A stretch of 64,000 nt of DNA, taken from NCBI GenBank assembly GCA_963691705.1, contig OY829539.1:23234407-23298406 (forward strand), written 5' to 3'. Position 1 is the stretch's first letter, and each line of letters opens with the position of its first letter. The notes under the pieces were generated by a model. It was not told the origin of the DNA and searched no databases. It worked only from the letters and a program-made list of their open reading frames with translations. This stretch comes from Viola odorata (Eukaryota > Streptophyta > Magnoliopsida > Malpighiales > Violaceae). Positions 1 through 10,192 of the stretch are shown in pieces. A program made the translations under genes and the position numbers.

Positions 1-3000
1 ACCCCTCCTTGATCCAGTCTGTGTTGACGATTTCGAAGGCTTGGAACGAGCTCTCCAAGGTTTCGGCAGTTTCGATGTAAGGCACGGAGGCGTGCTTAGC
101 CAAGATCAGGGCCTTTTCTGCCTTTATCGTGACTAAGGCATTATCCTTGACGTACTTGAGGCACTGATGCAGAGAAGAGGGGACTGCCCCTACTGAGTGG
201 ATCCAAGGTCGTCCCAGTAGCATGCTGTAAGCAGGTTGGATTTCCATGATCTGGAATGTCAGGGCGAAGGTGTGGGGCCCAATGACCATGTCCAATTCGA
301 AGTTTCCGATGATCTCTCGAGTGGTGCCATCGAAAGCCCTAGCCATCATTCTGCTAGGTTTCATGTGAGAGAAATCGACCGGTAGTTGCTCGAGGACGTG
401 CCTGGGCATGACATTCAGCGCGGACCCATTGTCGATGAGGGCCTTGGCTATGACGTGTCCCTTACATTCTACCGTGATGTATAGGGCCTTGTTGTGATCT
501 TTTCCTGAGGGGTCGATCTCTTCTTCAGAGAAGGAAATGTTGCCGAGGGCCTGAATCCTTCCGACAAGGTTTTCCACCCCTTCTGTAGTGATATCCTTAG
601 TTACGAAGGCTTGCTTCAAGACTTTCAGGAGAGCTTGGCGATGAGCCTCTGAAGTAAGTATCAGCTCCATGATGGAAATGCGAGCTGGGGTTTTCTTCAG
701 TTGTTCGATGATGCTGAACTCGCTCTGTTTCATGATTTTGAGGAACTCAGCCGTCTCATCCGCGGTTACAGGTTGGCTCAAACCTTGTGTTTCCTCTATC
801 GTTTCCTCGCGAATCACAGGGTTTTTCCCTTTAGCTTGTCGTTGCTTCTCTACTTCCTCCGAGATGTAACATCTCCCGGTGCGGGTCATGCCCCCGATAT
901 GAGAGGTTTCACCGATAGTGGGTCCTATTGGCGTGACTGTAGGAGGGGTGGTCACTACCGTGTACCCGTAGTCGAATGGGACCGCGTGCAGGTCTCGGCT
1001 AGGAGTATTCACAGCTAATGTGAACACTACCTTGCGTGGGGTTGTGGAGGTGTCCCCTGTCTGAGCCACATATTCGAAGGAATATGGTGCTGGAGAGTGG
1101 TCCCCGATGGCATTGATGGTTCCTCGGGCTTCTCCTTTAGTTTGGATGACTCCGAATGTGGTGAGTTGCTTGACTTTTGGCCGAAAGAGTCCACAATCCT
1201 GGATGTCATGCTTGCTTTCCCCTTGGCAGAAGAGGCATTGGGCCTGATTATTCCCCGGGAATGGTAGATAAGCGTTGTTAGCTAGAGCGAAGAATAACTC
1301 TTCGTTGGGTGTTTCTTCCATCGAAGGGCGAGGAAAGTTGATTCCTACGTAAGCAATGTCGCCCATCCCCGAATTATGGTGCGGTAGGGGACCCATTGTC
1401 ACAGCAGGATCCTTTGCTAATCCATGGGGCGAGATTCGCCCTTGTTTAGTTAGGTGCTCGACCTTTTCTCTAAAGGCATAACAATCCTCCAAGGAGTGTC
1501 CTCTGGTTCCGGCGTGATATTCGCAGCTAACCTTTGGATCATACCAGCTAGGGTAAGGAGTGGATTGAGACGGGAGTGGGGATGGCATAATCTGTCCCTC
1601 TGCCAAGAGGCTTGTGTAGATTTCCTTCAAAGGAAACAGAGGGAGCGACCACATCGGTAAAGGGTATGATTCGGAGTCTGAGGGTTCCCAAGAAGGTAGT
1701 GATGGTGCTGGGCCACCATAGGAGGGTGGCGCCGAATACCTGACGAGGTAATCGAATCTCCCAGAAGGTTGGCCCAAAGTATCAATCTCGCGATCGCCCT
1801 CGTCGCGGCGTTTGGAGAATCGTTTGCCCGACGAAGTCGATCCCTTCTTTCGGAGGATTGGGAGTGGAGTTCCCTTGGCGTTATGCGAGATAGGAAATCC
1901 GTCTCCGATGGCGTTAATGGATCTTCCCTCGTGGGTTGCTTTCTGGGTTTGGATCACCCCGAGATGCGAGAGTTGTACCACCCTTTCTGCGAACACCTTG
2001 CAGTTTTGGATTTTGTGATCGTCGCTTTCCTCGCAGTACATGCAGCCACTTGGATTGCTCTCCGAGTATGGCAAGTGTCCTCCTCGAGTTAGGGCCAGGA
2101 AAAGTTGTTCCTGTGGCCAGCTTGATGCGGAAAAGAGAAGGTCGTTTCTTTCTCCTGCCGAGATGGCGTTCACTCCTCCCTTTCCCTGGGCATGATTGGG
2201 AAGAGGGTTGGTGGATGTGTTGGGTCCTTTTGCTAACCCTTCGAAAGATACCCACCCACTCTTGATCAAGTGCTGGACTTTGGCTTTAAATGCGAAGCAG
2301 TTTTCCAGAGTGTGACCTGGGGCTCCAGCGTGGTATTCACACCTCGCGTTGAGATCATACCACTTCGGGTAAGGAGGCAATTGAGGCTGAGCCGGCACCG
2401 GTACGATCTGTCCGGCTGCCAAGAGATTTTTGTAGATTTCTCCTGCAGGAAGAGGAAGAGGAGGTGGAGGCTCTCGGCTCCACCGATTGTTTGTCGTGTT
2501 TTGGTTATTTGGGTTTTTTGGTGGGTTATATGGCTTGGGTTGCATGGGTTGTGATGCTTGTACTGATGGGAAATGCGTAGGGCTCTGAGGCGCGATATTG
2601 GCAACAGGCGGCGAAGTGAAAGGAAAGTAGGTAGGTTGATATAATGACGGCAGAGGGTAGGGCGATGGCGATAAATAAGGTGGAGGTGGTGGAAATGGCT
2701 GCCCCTGATGAGCTTGGGGAGCCACAAATCCAACGTCTCTTTTTATGATAGGTGCTTTCCTGGGCGCAGATTCCGATGCTGAAGGCAAGATTCGTCCTGA
2801 CTTAATTCCTTGCTCGACTCTTTCGGCAATTAGGACCATATCGTAGAAACTATTTGAGGGGTTTGAGATCAGGTAGGTGTAGTAGGGAGCCTTGAAGGTG
2901 TGCAAGAAGATCGACAGGAGTTCCTTGTCGCTTAAGGGTGGAGAGATCCGTGAGGCCACCTCCCTCCATCTCTGAGTATAGGTTTTTACGGACTCGCCGA

Positions 3001-3910
3001 CTTTCTTTTCCCTGTTTTGCAGATCAGCGCGGTCGGGTGCTACCTCCATATTGAACTTATATTGCCGGTAGAATGCGTCGGATAAGTCTCTCCATGTCCT
3101 GATCCTGGCTCGATCTAGCCCCATATACCATGTCAGGGCGTGCTTGGTCAAGCTTTCCCGGAAGAGATGAATCAACAACGGCTCATTGTGGATTACCTCT
3201 GCCATCTTGTTGTAGTATGCTCTGAGATGGGTCTTTGGGCACTCTACCCCAGTATATTTTTCGAAGTCAGGGATTTTGTACTTCGGGGGTACGACAATCC
3301 CGGGGACCATACACATATCGGCAGGGCCGGTAGGGTCAAATGGATCAGCCCCTTCAATTGCTCGGAGCCTTTCCTCAAGTAGGTTTAGCCGATCATTTTT
3401 TGGTTGCTCGGCCCCGATGGGGTTGGAACCGAAGGGTAGTGCCAGTCCTGATGAGAACTGCAGTTGTGCTGAGTTGAAAGTGAGGAGCTGAGTTCCCACA
3501 GGTCCGGGAACTGTGCTCGGAGGAATAGGAGGGAGATACGGATTCTCTGGGTGGGCCTGGCTCTTGCTGGGGTCCACAGCAGGGTTGATTGAAAGGTGCT
3601 GAAGCGACGGGGAGATCTCTTCACCCGCCTTAACTGGAGGACTTGCAGCGTTGGGTACAGTGAAGGGACTAACCCATCTCCAACGGCCCGGGGGGCCGGA
3701 CAGGGGTGGGAGTACCGAAGGTCCTGCGTCGGTGAGTAAAGGGGAAGGTCTGTTTGTTTGAGGGGGATCGAAACCCGGTGGAAACTCGGTGACAGTTTCA
3801 TCTCTTTCCTTTTCGGCCCTGGCGGCCCTTTCCGTAGTGATCCTAACTTGCTCCTCTAACTCAGCAATTCTAGCGGTCAGTGCTTCATCGGTCTTGGCCG
3901 GTTTAGTCAT
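1..3910 (-). CDS. Gag-protease polyprotein of the Ogre-like element (partial, open to window edge)
   Basis: The frame from the ATG at 3910-3908 is open to the window edge: I read all 1303 codons and saw no stop. N-terminal residues 1-40 look coiled-coil-like (EELEEQ-type heptads), followed by a Pro-rich stretch. The capsid-like retrotransposon gag domain lies at about residues 190-390 (motifs ADMCMVPGIVVP, HALTWYMGLDR, WREVASRISPPLS). Four zinc-knuckle motifs follow, in two tandem modules: CEYHAGAPGHTLENC (residue 524, at 2341-2297), CMYCEESDDHKIQNC (623, at 2044-2000), CEYHAGTRGHSLEDC (796, at 1525-1481) and CLFCQGESKHDIQDC (892, at 1237-1193). The aspartic protease active site is DNGSALNVM at residue 1160 (433-407). 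Gag packages RNA in virus-like particles and the protease matures the polyprotein. Lack of stops suggests a young, possibly active copy. Pol lies outside the window. Confidence 0.93.
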   Translation of the reverse strand, partial: MTKPAKTDEALTARIAELEEQVRITTERAARAEKERDETVTEFPPGFDPPQTNRPSPLLTDAGPSVLPPLSGPPGRWRWVSPFTVPNAASPPVKAGEEISPSLQHLSINPAVDPSKSQAHPENPYLPPIPPSTVPGPVGTQLLTFNSAQLQFSSGLALPFGSNPIGAEQPKNDRLNLLEERLRAIEGADPFDPTGPADMCMVPGIVVPPKYKIPDFEKYTGVECPKTHLRAYYNKMAEVIHNEPLLIHLFRESLTKHALTWYMGLDRARIRTWRDLSDAFYRQYKFNMEVAPDRADLQNREKKVGESVKTYTQRWREVASRISPPLSDKELLSIFLHTFKAPYYTYLISNPSNSFYDMVLIAERVEQGIKSGRILPSASESAPRKAPIIKRDVGFVAPQAHQGQPFPPPPPYLSPSPYPLPSLYQPTYFPFTSPPVANIAPQSPTHFPSVQASQPMQPKPYNPPKNPNNQNTTNNRWSREPPPPLPLPAGEIYKNLLAAGQIVPVPAQPQLPPYPKWYDLNARCEYHAGAPGHTLENCFAFKAKVQHLIKSGWVSFEGLAKGPNTSTNPLPNHAQGKGGVNAISAGERNDLLFSASSWPQEQLFLALTRGGHLPYSESNPSGCMYCEESDDHKIQNCKVFAERVVQLSHLGVIQTQKATHEGRSINAIGDGFPISHNAKGTPLPILRKKGSTSSGKRFSKRRDEGDREIDTLGQPSGRFDYLVRYSAPPSYGGPAPSLPSWEPSDSESYPLPMWSLPLFPLKEIYTSLLAEGQIMPSPLPSQSTPYPSWYDPKVSCEYHAGTRGHSLEDCYAFREKVEHLTKQGRISPHGLAKDPAVTMGPLPHHNSGMGDIAYVGINFPRPSMEETPNEELFFALANNAYLPFPGNNQAQCLFCQGESKHDIQDCGLFRPKVKQLTTFGVIQTKGEARGTINAIGDHSPAPYSFEYVAQTGDTSTTPRKVVFTLAVNTPSRDLHAVPFDYGYTVVTTPPTVTPIGPTIGETSHIGGMTRTGRCYISEEVEKQRQAKGKNPVIREETIEETQGLSQPVTADETAEFLKIMKQSEFSIIEQLKKTPARISIMELILTSEAHRQALLKVLKQAFVTKDITTEGVENLVGRIQALGNISFSEEEIDPSGKDHNKALYITVECKGHVIAKALIDNGSALNVMPRHVLEQLPVDFSHMKPSRMMARAFDGTTREIIGNFELDMVIGPHTFALTFQIMEIQPAYSMLLGRPWIHSVGAVPSSLHQCLKYVKDNALVTIKAEKALILAKHASVPYIETAETLESSFQAFEIVNTDWIKEG

Positions 3911-4680
3911 TTTTCGCTTTTGAAGTCTAGTCAAAGGGAGCCTGTGCGGAGTAGCTTGCTTCCGAGGAGCTATGGTGAACCTGAAAAAAGGGAAAAAACA
4001 CAAAAATAGTGAGTATAAATGAAGATACACAGGTGATGTGCAATCCCGAGGTCTCCACATTTGCTCATTCGCTTTTCTGGCTTGTACTTTCATTTGATAT
4101 TTTCAGGGTGGTCGCGGAGGCGAGATATCCTGGTCGTTGGCGAGATACGAAGGAAGCCTCTATACATTCCAACGATATGACGCAAATCTGAGATGCTAAC
4201 GGCGAAACCCAAATCAGCGCCGTCATGCTAGGGGGATCTCTTTTCACATTATGCTTTCAACGCTGTAGGGCCTGATGCCTAGTGAACCCAACCAAGGGGA
4301 GGGACGTCGATCTATGCTATGAACTCGGAAGTTCTTGTGATAAACTAAAAGGATAGGGTCATGAGCGAGGGCTACTTGGCTATATATTGCTTGGTCTGAT
4401 TTTTCTGGTTTTTTAGTGAAAAGATTGTGTTTATCTCGGAGGGATTTTCTTTTTCTTTTTGCGATGGTCTTTTGAGTTGTATTTGGGATGGATAATTGAT
4501 ATGAAAAAGATAGGCAATTTTAATAAATATCCGAAAGAGTACGACTTTATTAAAGTGTTTACAAAAGTATGGTAAACTTGCCAACTACCTAAGTTCATCA
4601 AAAATGGCTAAGATAGATGAAATTAGGGGTCCTAGCTAAAAGAAAAGGTTTGCCGATATCCGAGCCTTTCCCTAAAGGCG
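3911..4680 (-). other. Spacer between ORF1 and gag of the Ogre-like element
   Basis: About 770 bases separate the ORF1 stop from the gag ATG. No convincing coding signal is visible; the 4370-4600 part is AT-rich. In this lineage gag-pro may be translated from a processed or internally initiated RNA, but I see no decisive signal. Confidence 0.55.
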
Positions 4681-6402
4681 TCAATCCTGGGCGTCAGAGT
4701 TCTCCTGCCAAAGGTACTCCATCGAAGCCATCTCCCCTTTCTGCATTTCTATCTCAGCTTCTAAGGCGGTAATTCGGTTTTGCAATGCCTGGCTCTTCCT
4801 ATCTCCTAGATCTGCTCGAGTAGTCAAGACCCTTATCGTTGAATCCTTGTCTTGGATTATGGCACTCGAAGCTTCTTTCTTGCGGGTTTCGCTGCTCAAG
4901 CGTTCGTTGAAGGCCCTGAGGGCCACCTTCTGTTTTACTGCTTGTATCCGGACAAAATCCCTATGACGCCGGTGTACCTCATTCTTCTGGACTTCTGCGT
5001 AGCATTGACGTGCTTTGGCAGTATCTCTTTCCTCTGTCATTAGATCTCGCTCTTCCTGCGCTGCTCGCATTTGTTCTACCACTTGCGCGTAAGCCATGAC
5101 ATCCATTCCTCCACTTACTTGCGATTCTCCTTCCTCTTCTATCGGTTTCTGATTTTCTGGGTGAGGCAAGACATTGCTGTTGACTCGCTGCAACCTCCAC
5201 TGTGGATATTGCGGTATTGTTGCGGCAGGGGCGACACGTCCTTTGAGACAAAAGGGGTTGGCCCAGTCTAGGGCGTACAACTGGATGTTCTGATTCTCTC
5301 CGGTGTGTGGTAGATCCGTTTTCGTCATGCCGAATGTTACTGGAATGATCTGGGTGATGCAAAACTGCCTGAGTACGAGGGCAGGGCAGTAGTGAGCACA
5401 TCCCCAAGCTCCGATTAGAGGAACCCAAGGTAGGGGTCCACAGCAGACGATAGGATCGGAGGTTCGTAGCCACTTGGCATGCCAACTGAAGTCTTCCTCT
5501 GAGAGGTTGATGAATCGGTTGATCCAGACGTCTTTATTTTCCATCTCCCATTTATCTGTGGTCATTGCATTGATAACTCTGAGCAGAGGGCACGACCTGA
5601 TGTAGCTCTCGAAGAAGATGGATTGATCAGGAATTTGCTTGAAGTGGCTGATCAACCATACTGTCAGTAACTGGGCGCAGCAGGTGAGCCTCCCTTTCCC
5701 CTTCCTTCGGCAAGAGTCTAAGGAACGAAAGGTCTCGGCCAAGATGGCTGTTGTAGGATTGATGGCATTTACCTCCATCTCGTAAAAGATGTTGGCTGCT
5801 GAAGAGTCGATGACGTTTCTCATCCTCGGAAAAAAGACGAATCCTACAATGGCGAAGGCCAGAATCCTTAAGCGCCTAGCTCCATTTGATAGCTGAAATC
5901 GTGCCTCGATATCCGACCAACACCAAACGTAGTCACCCTCCTTGACACGAGTAGGGATTCCTAATAGCTTGTCGAGTCTTATTTTTACACTTGCAGAGTC
6001 AAGTCGGACATTCTGGTAGATGATTGATATGGGTGATGTGAAGCACATCAAAGTTGAGTACTCCTCGAGTGTAGGAGTTAAGTCCACTCCCTTGTCAAAA
6101 GAGAAGCAATGATAGTAGGAATCCCAGAACTTCAGAGCTGCCCTGATACAACCCCAATCGGCCTTGACATCCACTAGGGTCAGTAGCTTTCCATAACTAC
6201 CCTCAAACTGAGTCTCTTCGTCTTCAGTCAGCTCATTCCTTAACATCCGAATCCTAGTCAAATCAAAGTCTACAACCTCTACTTTGATTTTAGTGGCGAT
6301 GTCAAGGGCGAATCCCCGTTCTAACAGATCTCCTCGGGCAGCTTGATCGTCGAAGCTTCGTCCCCCGAAAATATCAAATGAAAGTAACGTAGGTGCTGTC
6401 AT
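4681..6402 (-). CDS. Ogre-type ORF1 protein, DUF7745-like domain plus coiled coil
   Basis: An intact frame of 573 codons from the ATG at 6402-6400; an in-frame ATG at 6441 gives 586. I prefer 6402 because the start MTAPTLLSFD leads directly into the conserved part. Residues about 60-380 resemble the plant domain I know as DUF7745, found in Ogre ORF1 and legume proteins (motifs YGKLLTLVDVKADWG, LTPTLEEYSTLM, LSEEDFSWHAKWL, VPLIGAWGCAHYCP). The last 150 residues are Glu/Lys/Arg-rich and look like a long coiled coil, ending in ENSDAQD. The role of ORF1 in Ogre elements is not known. It lies between the primer site and gag, same strand. The domain assignment is from memory of the family, not from a search. 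Confidence 0.85.
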   Translation of the reverse strand: MTAPTLLSFDIFGGRSFDDQAARGDLLERGFALDIATKIKVEVVDFDLTRIRMLRNELTEDEETQFEGSYGKLLTLVDVKADWGCIRAALKFWDSYYHCFSFDKGVDLTPTLEEYSTLMCFTSPISIIYQNVRLDSASVKIRLDKLLGIPTRVKEGDYVWCWSDIEARFQLSNGARRLRILAFAIVGFVFFPRMRNVIDSSAANIFYEMEVNAINPTTAILAETFRSLDSCRRKGKGRLTCCAQLLTVWLISHFKQIPDQSIFFESYIRSCPLLRVINAMTTDKWEMENKDVWINRFINLSEEDFSWHAKWLRTSDPIVCCGPLPWVPLIGAWGCAHYCPALVLRQFCITQIIPVTFGMTKTDLPHTGENQNIQLYALDWANPFCLKGRVAPAATIPQYPQWRLQRVNSNVLPHPENQKPIEEEGESQVSGGMDVMAYAQVVEQMRAAQEERDLMTEERDTAKARQCYAEVQKNEVHRRHRDFVRIQAVKQKVALRAFNERLSSETRKKEASSAIIQDKDSTIRVLTTRADLGDRKSQALQNRITALEAEIEMQKGEMASMEYLWQENSDAQD

Positions 6403-6921
6403 GGTGAATGAGCAAAATGGGCCGTGTAGGACAAACATCAAAATTTTTAAGTGCTAAGTAAATGGTGTGTGTGAGAAATCCACAGTTTGTATAACAGGAA
6501 AAATCACGTCATCATACCAACAAGATAAATAGCCACGATAAACAGGTATAATCATGATGCACGTGCTGGGGCTCTGATTCCGACACCTCTAACTGGCTTG
6601 AATGGTTCCCGGATGATACCATGAAAAGGTCCCTAAAGTGTCGTCTGGCGTCCCCGATTCCTTACGAAATCGAGTAATCCTTTCAACTGGCTTTAGGGGT
6701 TCATCCGAGTTGGGATTGGTGAACACTACCTAGGACATGTGTCCTAGGGCGTCACTACTACCCTCCTATTTTGGTATTGGTCCCCTGGGTGTAGGGCGCT
6801 ATGATATGCATATGACAATTGATAAAGCAAATAAATGAACAGATCAGCAATTGATCAAAGCAAATAAATAAACACATAAACACCTCTCTAAAAAAGACAA
6901 AACCGGCTCCGACCCAAAAAT
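6403..6921 (-). other. Leader between primer-binding site and ORF1 of the Ogre-like element
   Basis: About 520 bases of 5' untranslated leader. It holds no ORF of note. In this position retroelements usually carry RNA packaging and dimerisation signals, but none can be named here. Confidence 0.5.
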
Positions 6922-6939
6922 TCCCCAGTGAAGTCGCCA
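6922..6939 (-). other. Primer-binding site, tRNA-Arg type
   Basis: On the minus strand TGGCGACTTCACTGGGGA starts three bases after the LTR end (GGGGGCGCGACA then GTT). This is the primer site typical of Ogre/Tat elements, assigned in the literature to tRNA-Arg. Tat-B carries the related TGGCGACATCACTAGGGA. Confidence 0.85.
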
Positions 6940-7859
6940 AACTGTCGCGCCCCCACGAAAATTAAAAACTCGCGAGTGTGCAACAAAATTTGGGACCTTA
7001 CAATGCTCAGCGTAGACAGACGCCTCGCAACATGCAATGAAGTCGCCACCCTAATTTGGTTGCTAGGCTTTAGGGAACCTTAATCGTCATGGCATAGGAA
7101 ATATAATAAGTAAAAAAAACTAAAGGCACAAAAAAGGGGTCTGGACCCCAGACAAAAGGTTCGGGGTCGTATTATGGTCTCGGGAAGGTGTTAGGCACCC
7201 GAGTCACATCCGAAAACGGTTACCGGTTGATGAGAGAGGTGTTTAAAAGGTGTTTGATGAAAATGCGTTTTATTTTGAAAAAGGGGGGCCCTCAGAGGAA
7301 TCGTCACTTTAGCCTTTTCCACAATCGGGACCGTTCAAAAATAATAAAAAAGATCTTTCGGACGGGGTTACCGTTTATCAAGATCAGTCTATTATTCTTG
7401 ACCGTAACGTGATGGGACTGAATTTTCTGTAAGACTGAATGAGCGCCCTCTTATTTCATCATCGGGCCATGCATGATTAGATTGATTGCTATGTGAACCT
7501 ATCATGGATTGCTAACAGAGTACCAATTTTAAATGATTGGTTTTTGAAGTGGAAAACTGATGTGGGATCGAAAGTCCCCATGTACATGCAGTCAATATAT
7601 GCGAGAATTTAAAATCACATGAATATGGCATTTGAAGCGACTCTTTAAACACGTTGTTCATGTGGGTTGATTTTAATTCTAACAGTTCTATATATCATGC
7701 GTACGACTGCTATTTTACGAAAAAAAGCGCTGAATAAATAAAAGTGAATCGAAAGGCGTACTTTCGAGCGAAGCTTGAATTTAAAACCTACAAAGTGAGA
7801 GTATTAGTGATAGCTTGAGAAAGAAGTAAACAATTTTATGAGTGCGAAAATTTAAATGA

Positions 7860-9075
7860 CAGTTGATTGCATACGAGAAATGATGAATTTTGCGTATACG
7901 AAAGTGAGATGCTGGGTTTGACAAAAATGATGACAGTTGTTTGTATGCGAAAAATGATGGATTTTACGCATACGAGAATTTAAATGCTGAGCTGATTTGC
8001 ATGCGATAAATGATTGATTTTACGCATACGAAATTTAAATGTTGGGTTGATCGTATGTGAAAAATGATTGATTTTACACATACGAGAATTTAAATGCTAT
8101 GGTGATTGCATGCGAAAAATGATTGATTTTACGCATGTGAGAATTTTAACAGTGCTACGTGATTGCATGCGAAAAATGATTGATTTTAAGCATGTGAGAA
8201 TTAAAATGCTACGTTGATTGCATGCGAAAAATGATTGATTTTAAGCATGTGAGAATCTAACATCTACGTGATTGCATGCGAAAAATGATTGATTTTAAGC
8301 ATGTGAGAATTAAAATGCTACGTGATTGCATGCGAAAAATGATTGATTTTAAGCATGTGAGAATCTAACATCTACGTGATTGCATGCGAAAAATGATTGA
8401 TTTTAAGCATGTGAGAATTAAAATGCTACGTGATTGCATGCGAAAAATGATTGATTTTAAGCATGTGAGAATTAAAATGCTACGTTGATTGCATGCGAAA
8501 ATTGATTGATTTTAAGCATGTGAGAATTAAAATGCTACGTGATTGCATGCGAAAAATGATTGATTTTAAGCATGTGAGAATTAAAATGCTACGTTGATTG
8601 CATGCGAAAAATGATTGATTTTAAGCATGTGAGAATCTAACATCTACGTGATTGCATGCGAAGAATGATTGATTTTACGCATGGGAGAATCTAATATCTA
8701 CGTGATTGCATGCGAAGAATGATTGATTTTAAGCATGTGAGAATTAAAATGCTACGTTGATTGCATGCGAAAAATGATTGATTTTAAGCATGTGAGAATC
8801 TAACATCTACGTGATTGCATGCGAAGAATGATTGATTTTACGCATGGGAGAATCTAATATCTACGTGATTGCATGCGAAGAATGATTGATTTTACGCATG
8901 GGAGAATTTAATATCTACGTTGATTGCATGCGAAAAATGATTGATTTTAAGCATACGAGAATCTAACATCTACGTGATTGCATGCGAAGAATGATTGATT
9001 TTACGCATGGGAGAATTTAATATCTACGTTGATTGCATGCGAAAAATGATTGATTTTAAGCATACGAGAATTTAA
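7860..9075. repeat. Tandem array of about 54 bp units inside the Ogre LTR
   Basis: About 22 head-to-tail copies of a unit built around TGCATGCGAAAAATGATTGA followed by TTTTAAGCATGTGAGAAT. Central copies (about 8160-8960) are nearly identical and alternate between two sub-types, one with a spacer containing AAAATGCTACGT and one containing ATCTACGT. Edge copies are more diverged, as expected if unequal exchange homogenises the centre. Confidence 0.92.
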
Positions 9076-9545
9076 CAGTTGGATAATTTGCAGAAAGTAG
9101 AGAGTTGATATTTGCGAAAAATAAAACAATTGATATTTGCAGAAAATAAAGCAGTTGATATTTGCGGAAGGATTTCCAGCAGTTGTGCGAAAAATTAAAG
9201 CAGTTGATATTGCGGAAAATAAAACAATTGATATTTGTAGAAAATAAAACAGTTGATATTGCGGAAGGATTTCCAGCAGTTTTGCAAAAAATTAAAGCAG
9301 TTGATATTGCGGAAATTAAAGTGCGACCGTCCATGTAGGCGGTAAAAATAAATAACTGAATTTTTAAATTGCAGAAAATAAAGTGCTAAGAATTAAAACA
9401 GTTGATAAGTGCAGAAAATTAAACAGTTGATACGTGCAGAAAATTAAACAGTTGATAAGTGCAGAAAATTAAACAGTTGATAAGTGCAGAAAATTAAACA
9501 GTTGATAAGTGCAGAAAATTAAACAGTTGATAAGTGCGAGAAATT
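9075..9545. repeat. Second tandem array (25-30 bp units) inside the Ogre LTR
   Basis: Units based on CAGTTGATATTTGCGGAAAA at 9075-9320 grade into a tight 25 bp repeat, AAATTAAACAGTTGATAAGT plus GCAGA, repeated about six times at 9390-9540. It directly follows the 54 bp array. Confidence 0.85.
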
Positions 9546-10184
9546 AACGTACGATGCGTACGAATTATTTTTACGAAAAACTTGCGATTTGAAATTTCGG
9601 AAAGAATTAAAAATCGGAGGGACTTAATTGAAAACTTTGAAAACTTGGGAGGGGGGCCAAAACGGCGCCGTTTGATGAATAGGCATGGCACTATTCATGA
9701 CCCCCTCCCTTGGTCGCCGGAGCTACTGCCGGCGACCCAACTCCGGCCACACTTGGCCGTTTTGAAAAATGGACGTACCGAAATGTTCGTCTCTTCGACG
9801 ACTTTCCGACCGTATAAACCTCGATTTTTAGTTTGACTCGTACAAAATTTAATTTCGAAAAAACGACCGAACCGTTAATTATCGAAAACTAATTAATTCG
9901 AACAATCTAGCCAACGATTTTCGAAATTGAAAGCATGTATTTAATCTACATTACGTATGTGAATTAATAGCACAAAAACAATCAATTTAATTGCTCAAAA
10001 TCAAGCCAAACGAAATTAAAGAAAACTTGCGCAGAAAAACCGAAGATGAGCTAGAGAGAGAAAGCTCACGTTTCAAACTTTGAACTGGACGATTGTCGCT
10101 CAATATGAGCAAGCTGATCAAGAGGGAGAAGGAGCAAGGGTTTCTTGCGATTTTGGTGCCGTTTTTACGTTGAATGGGAGCTCC

Positions 10185-10192
10185 TATTTATA
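10185..10192 (-). promoter_or_regulatory. TATA box of the Ogre LTR promoter
   Basis: TATAAATA on the minus strand in the context CCTATAAATAGGAG, about 970 bases inside the LTR start. This is the best core-promoter candidate in the LTR. The region 9650-10350 around it is more GC-rich than the flanking repeats. Confidence 0.6.

Noticed and set aside
701..2554. Plus-strand open frames at 701-1018, 1769-2092, 1936-2265 and 2270-2554
   Set aside because: They are mirror frames of the minus-strand Ogre gag-pro, which has the conserved knuckle and protease motifs and no stop.
3385..3801. Minus-strand open frame of 138 codons with Pro/Arg-rich sequence
   Set aside because: It lies in another frame of the Pro-rich part of the Ogre gag; the true frame contains the 3910 start and the capsid domain.
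7860..9075. CRISPR-like array
   Set aside because: Units are head-to-tail without unique spacers, and the setting is a plant retrotransposon LTR.
9056..9836. Open frames on both strands at the edge of the 25 bp repeat and in 9534-9836
   Set aside because: They are made of repeat units or lie inside the Ogre LTR; no family resemblance.
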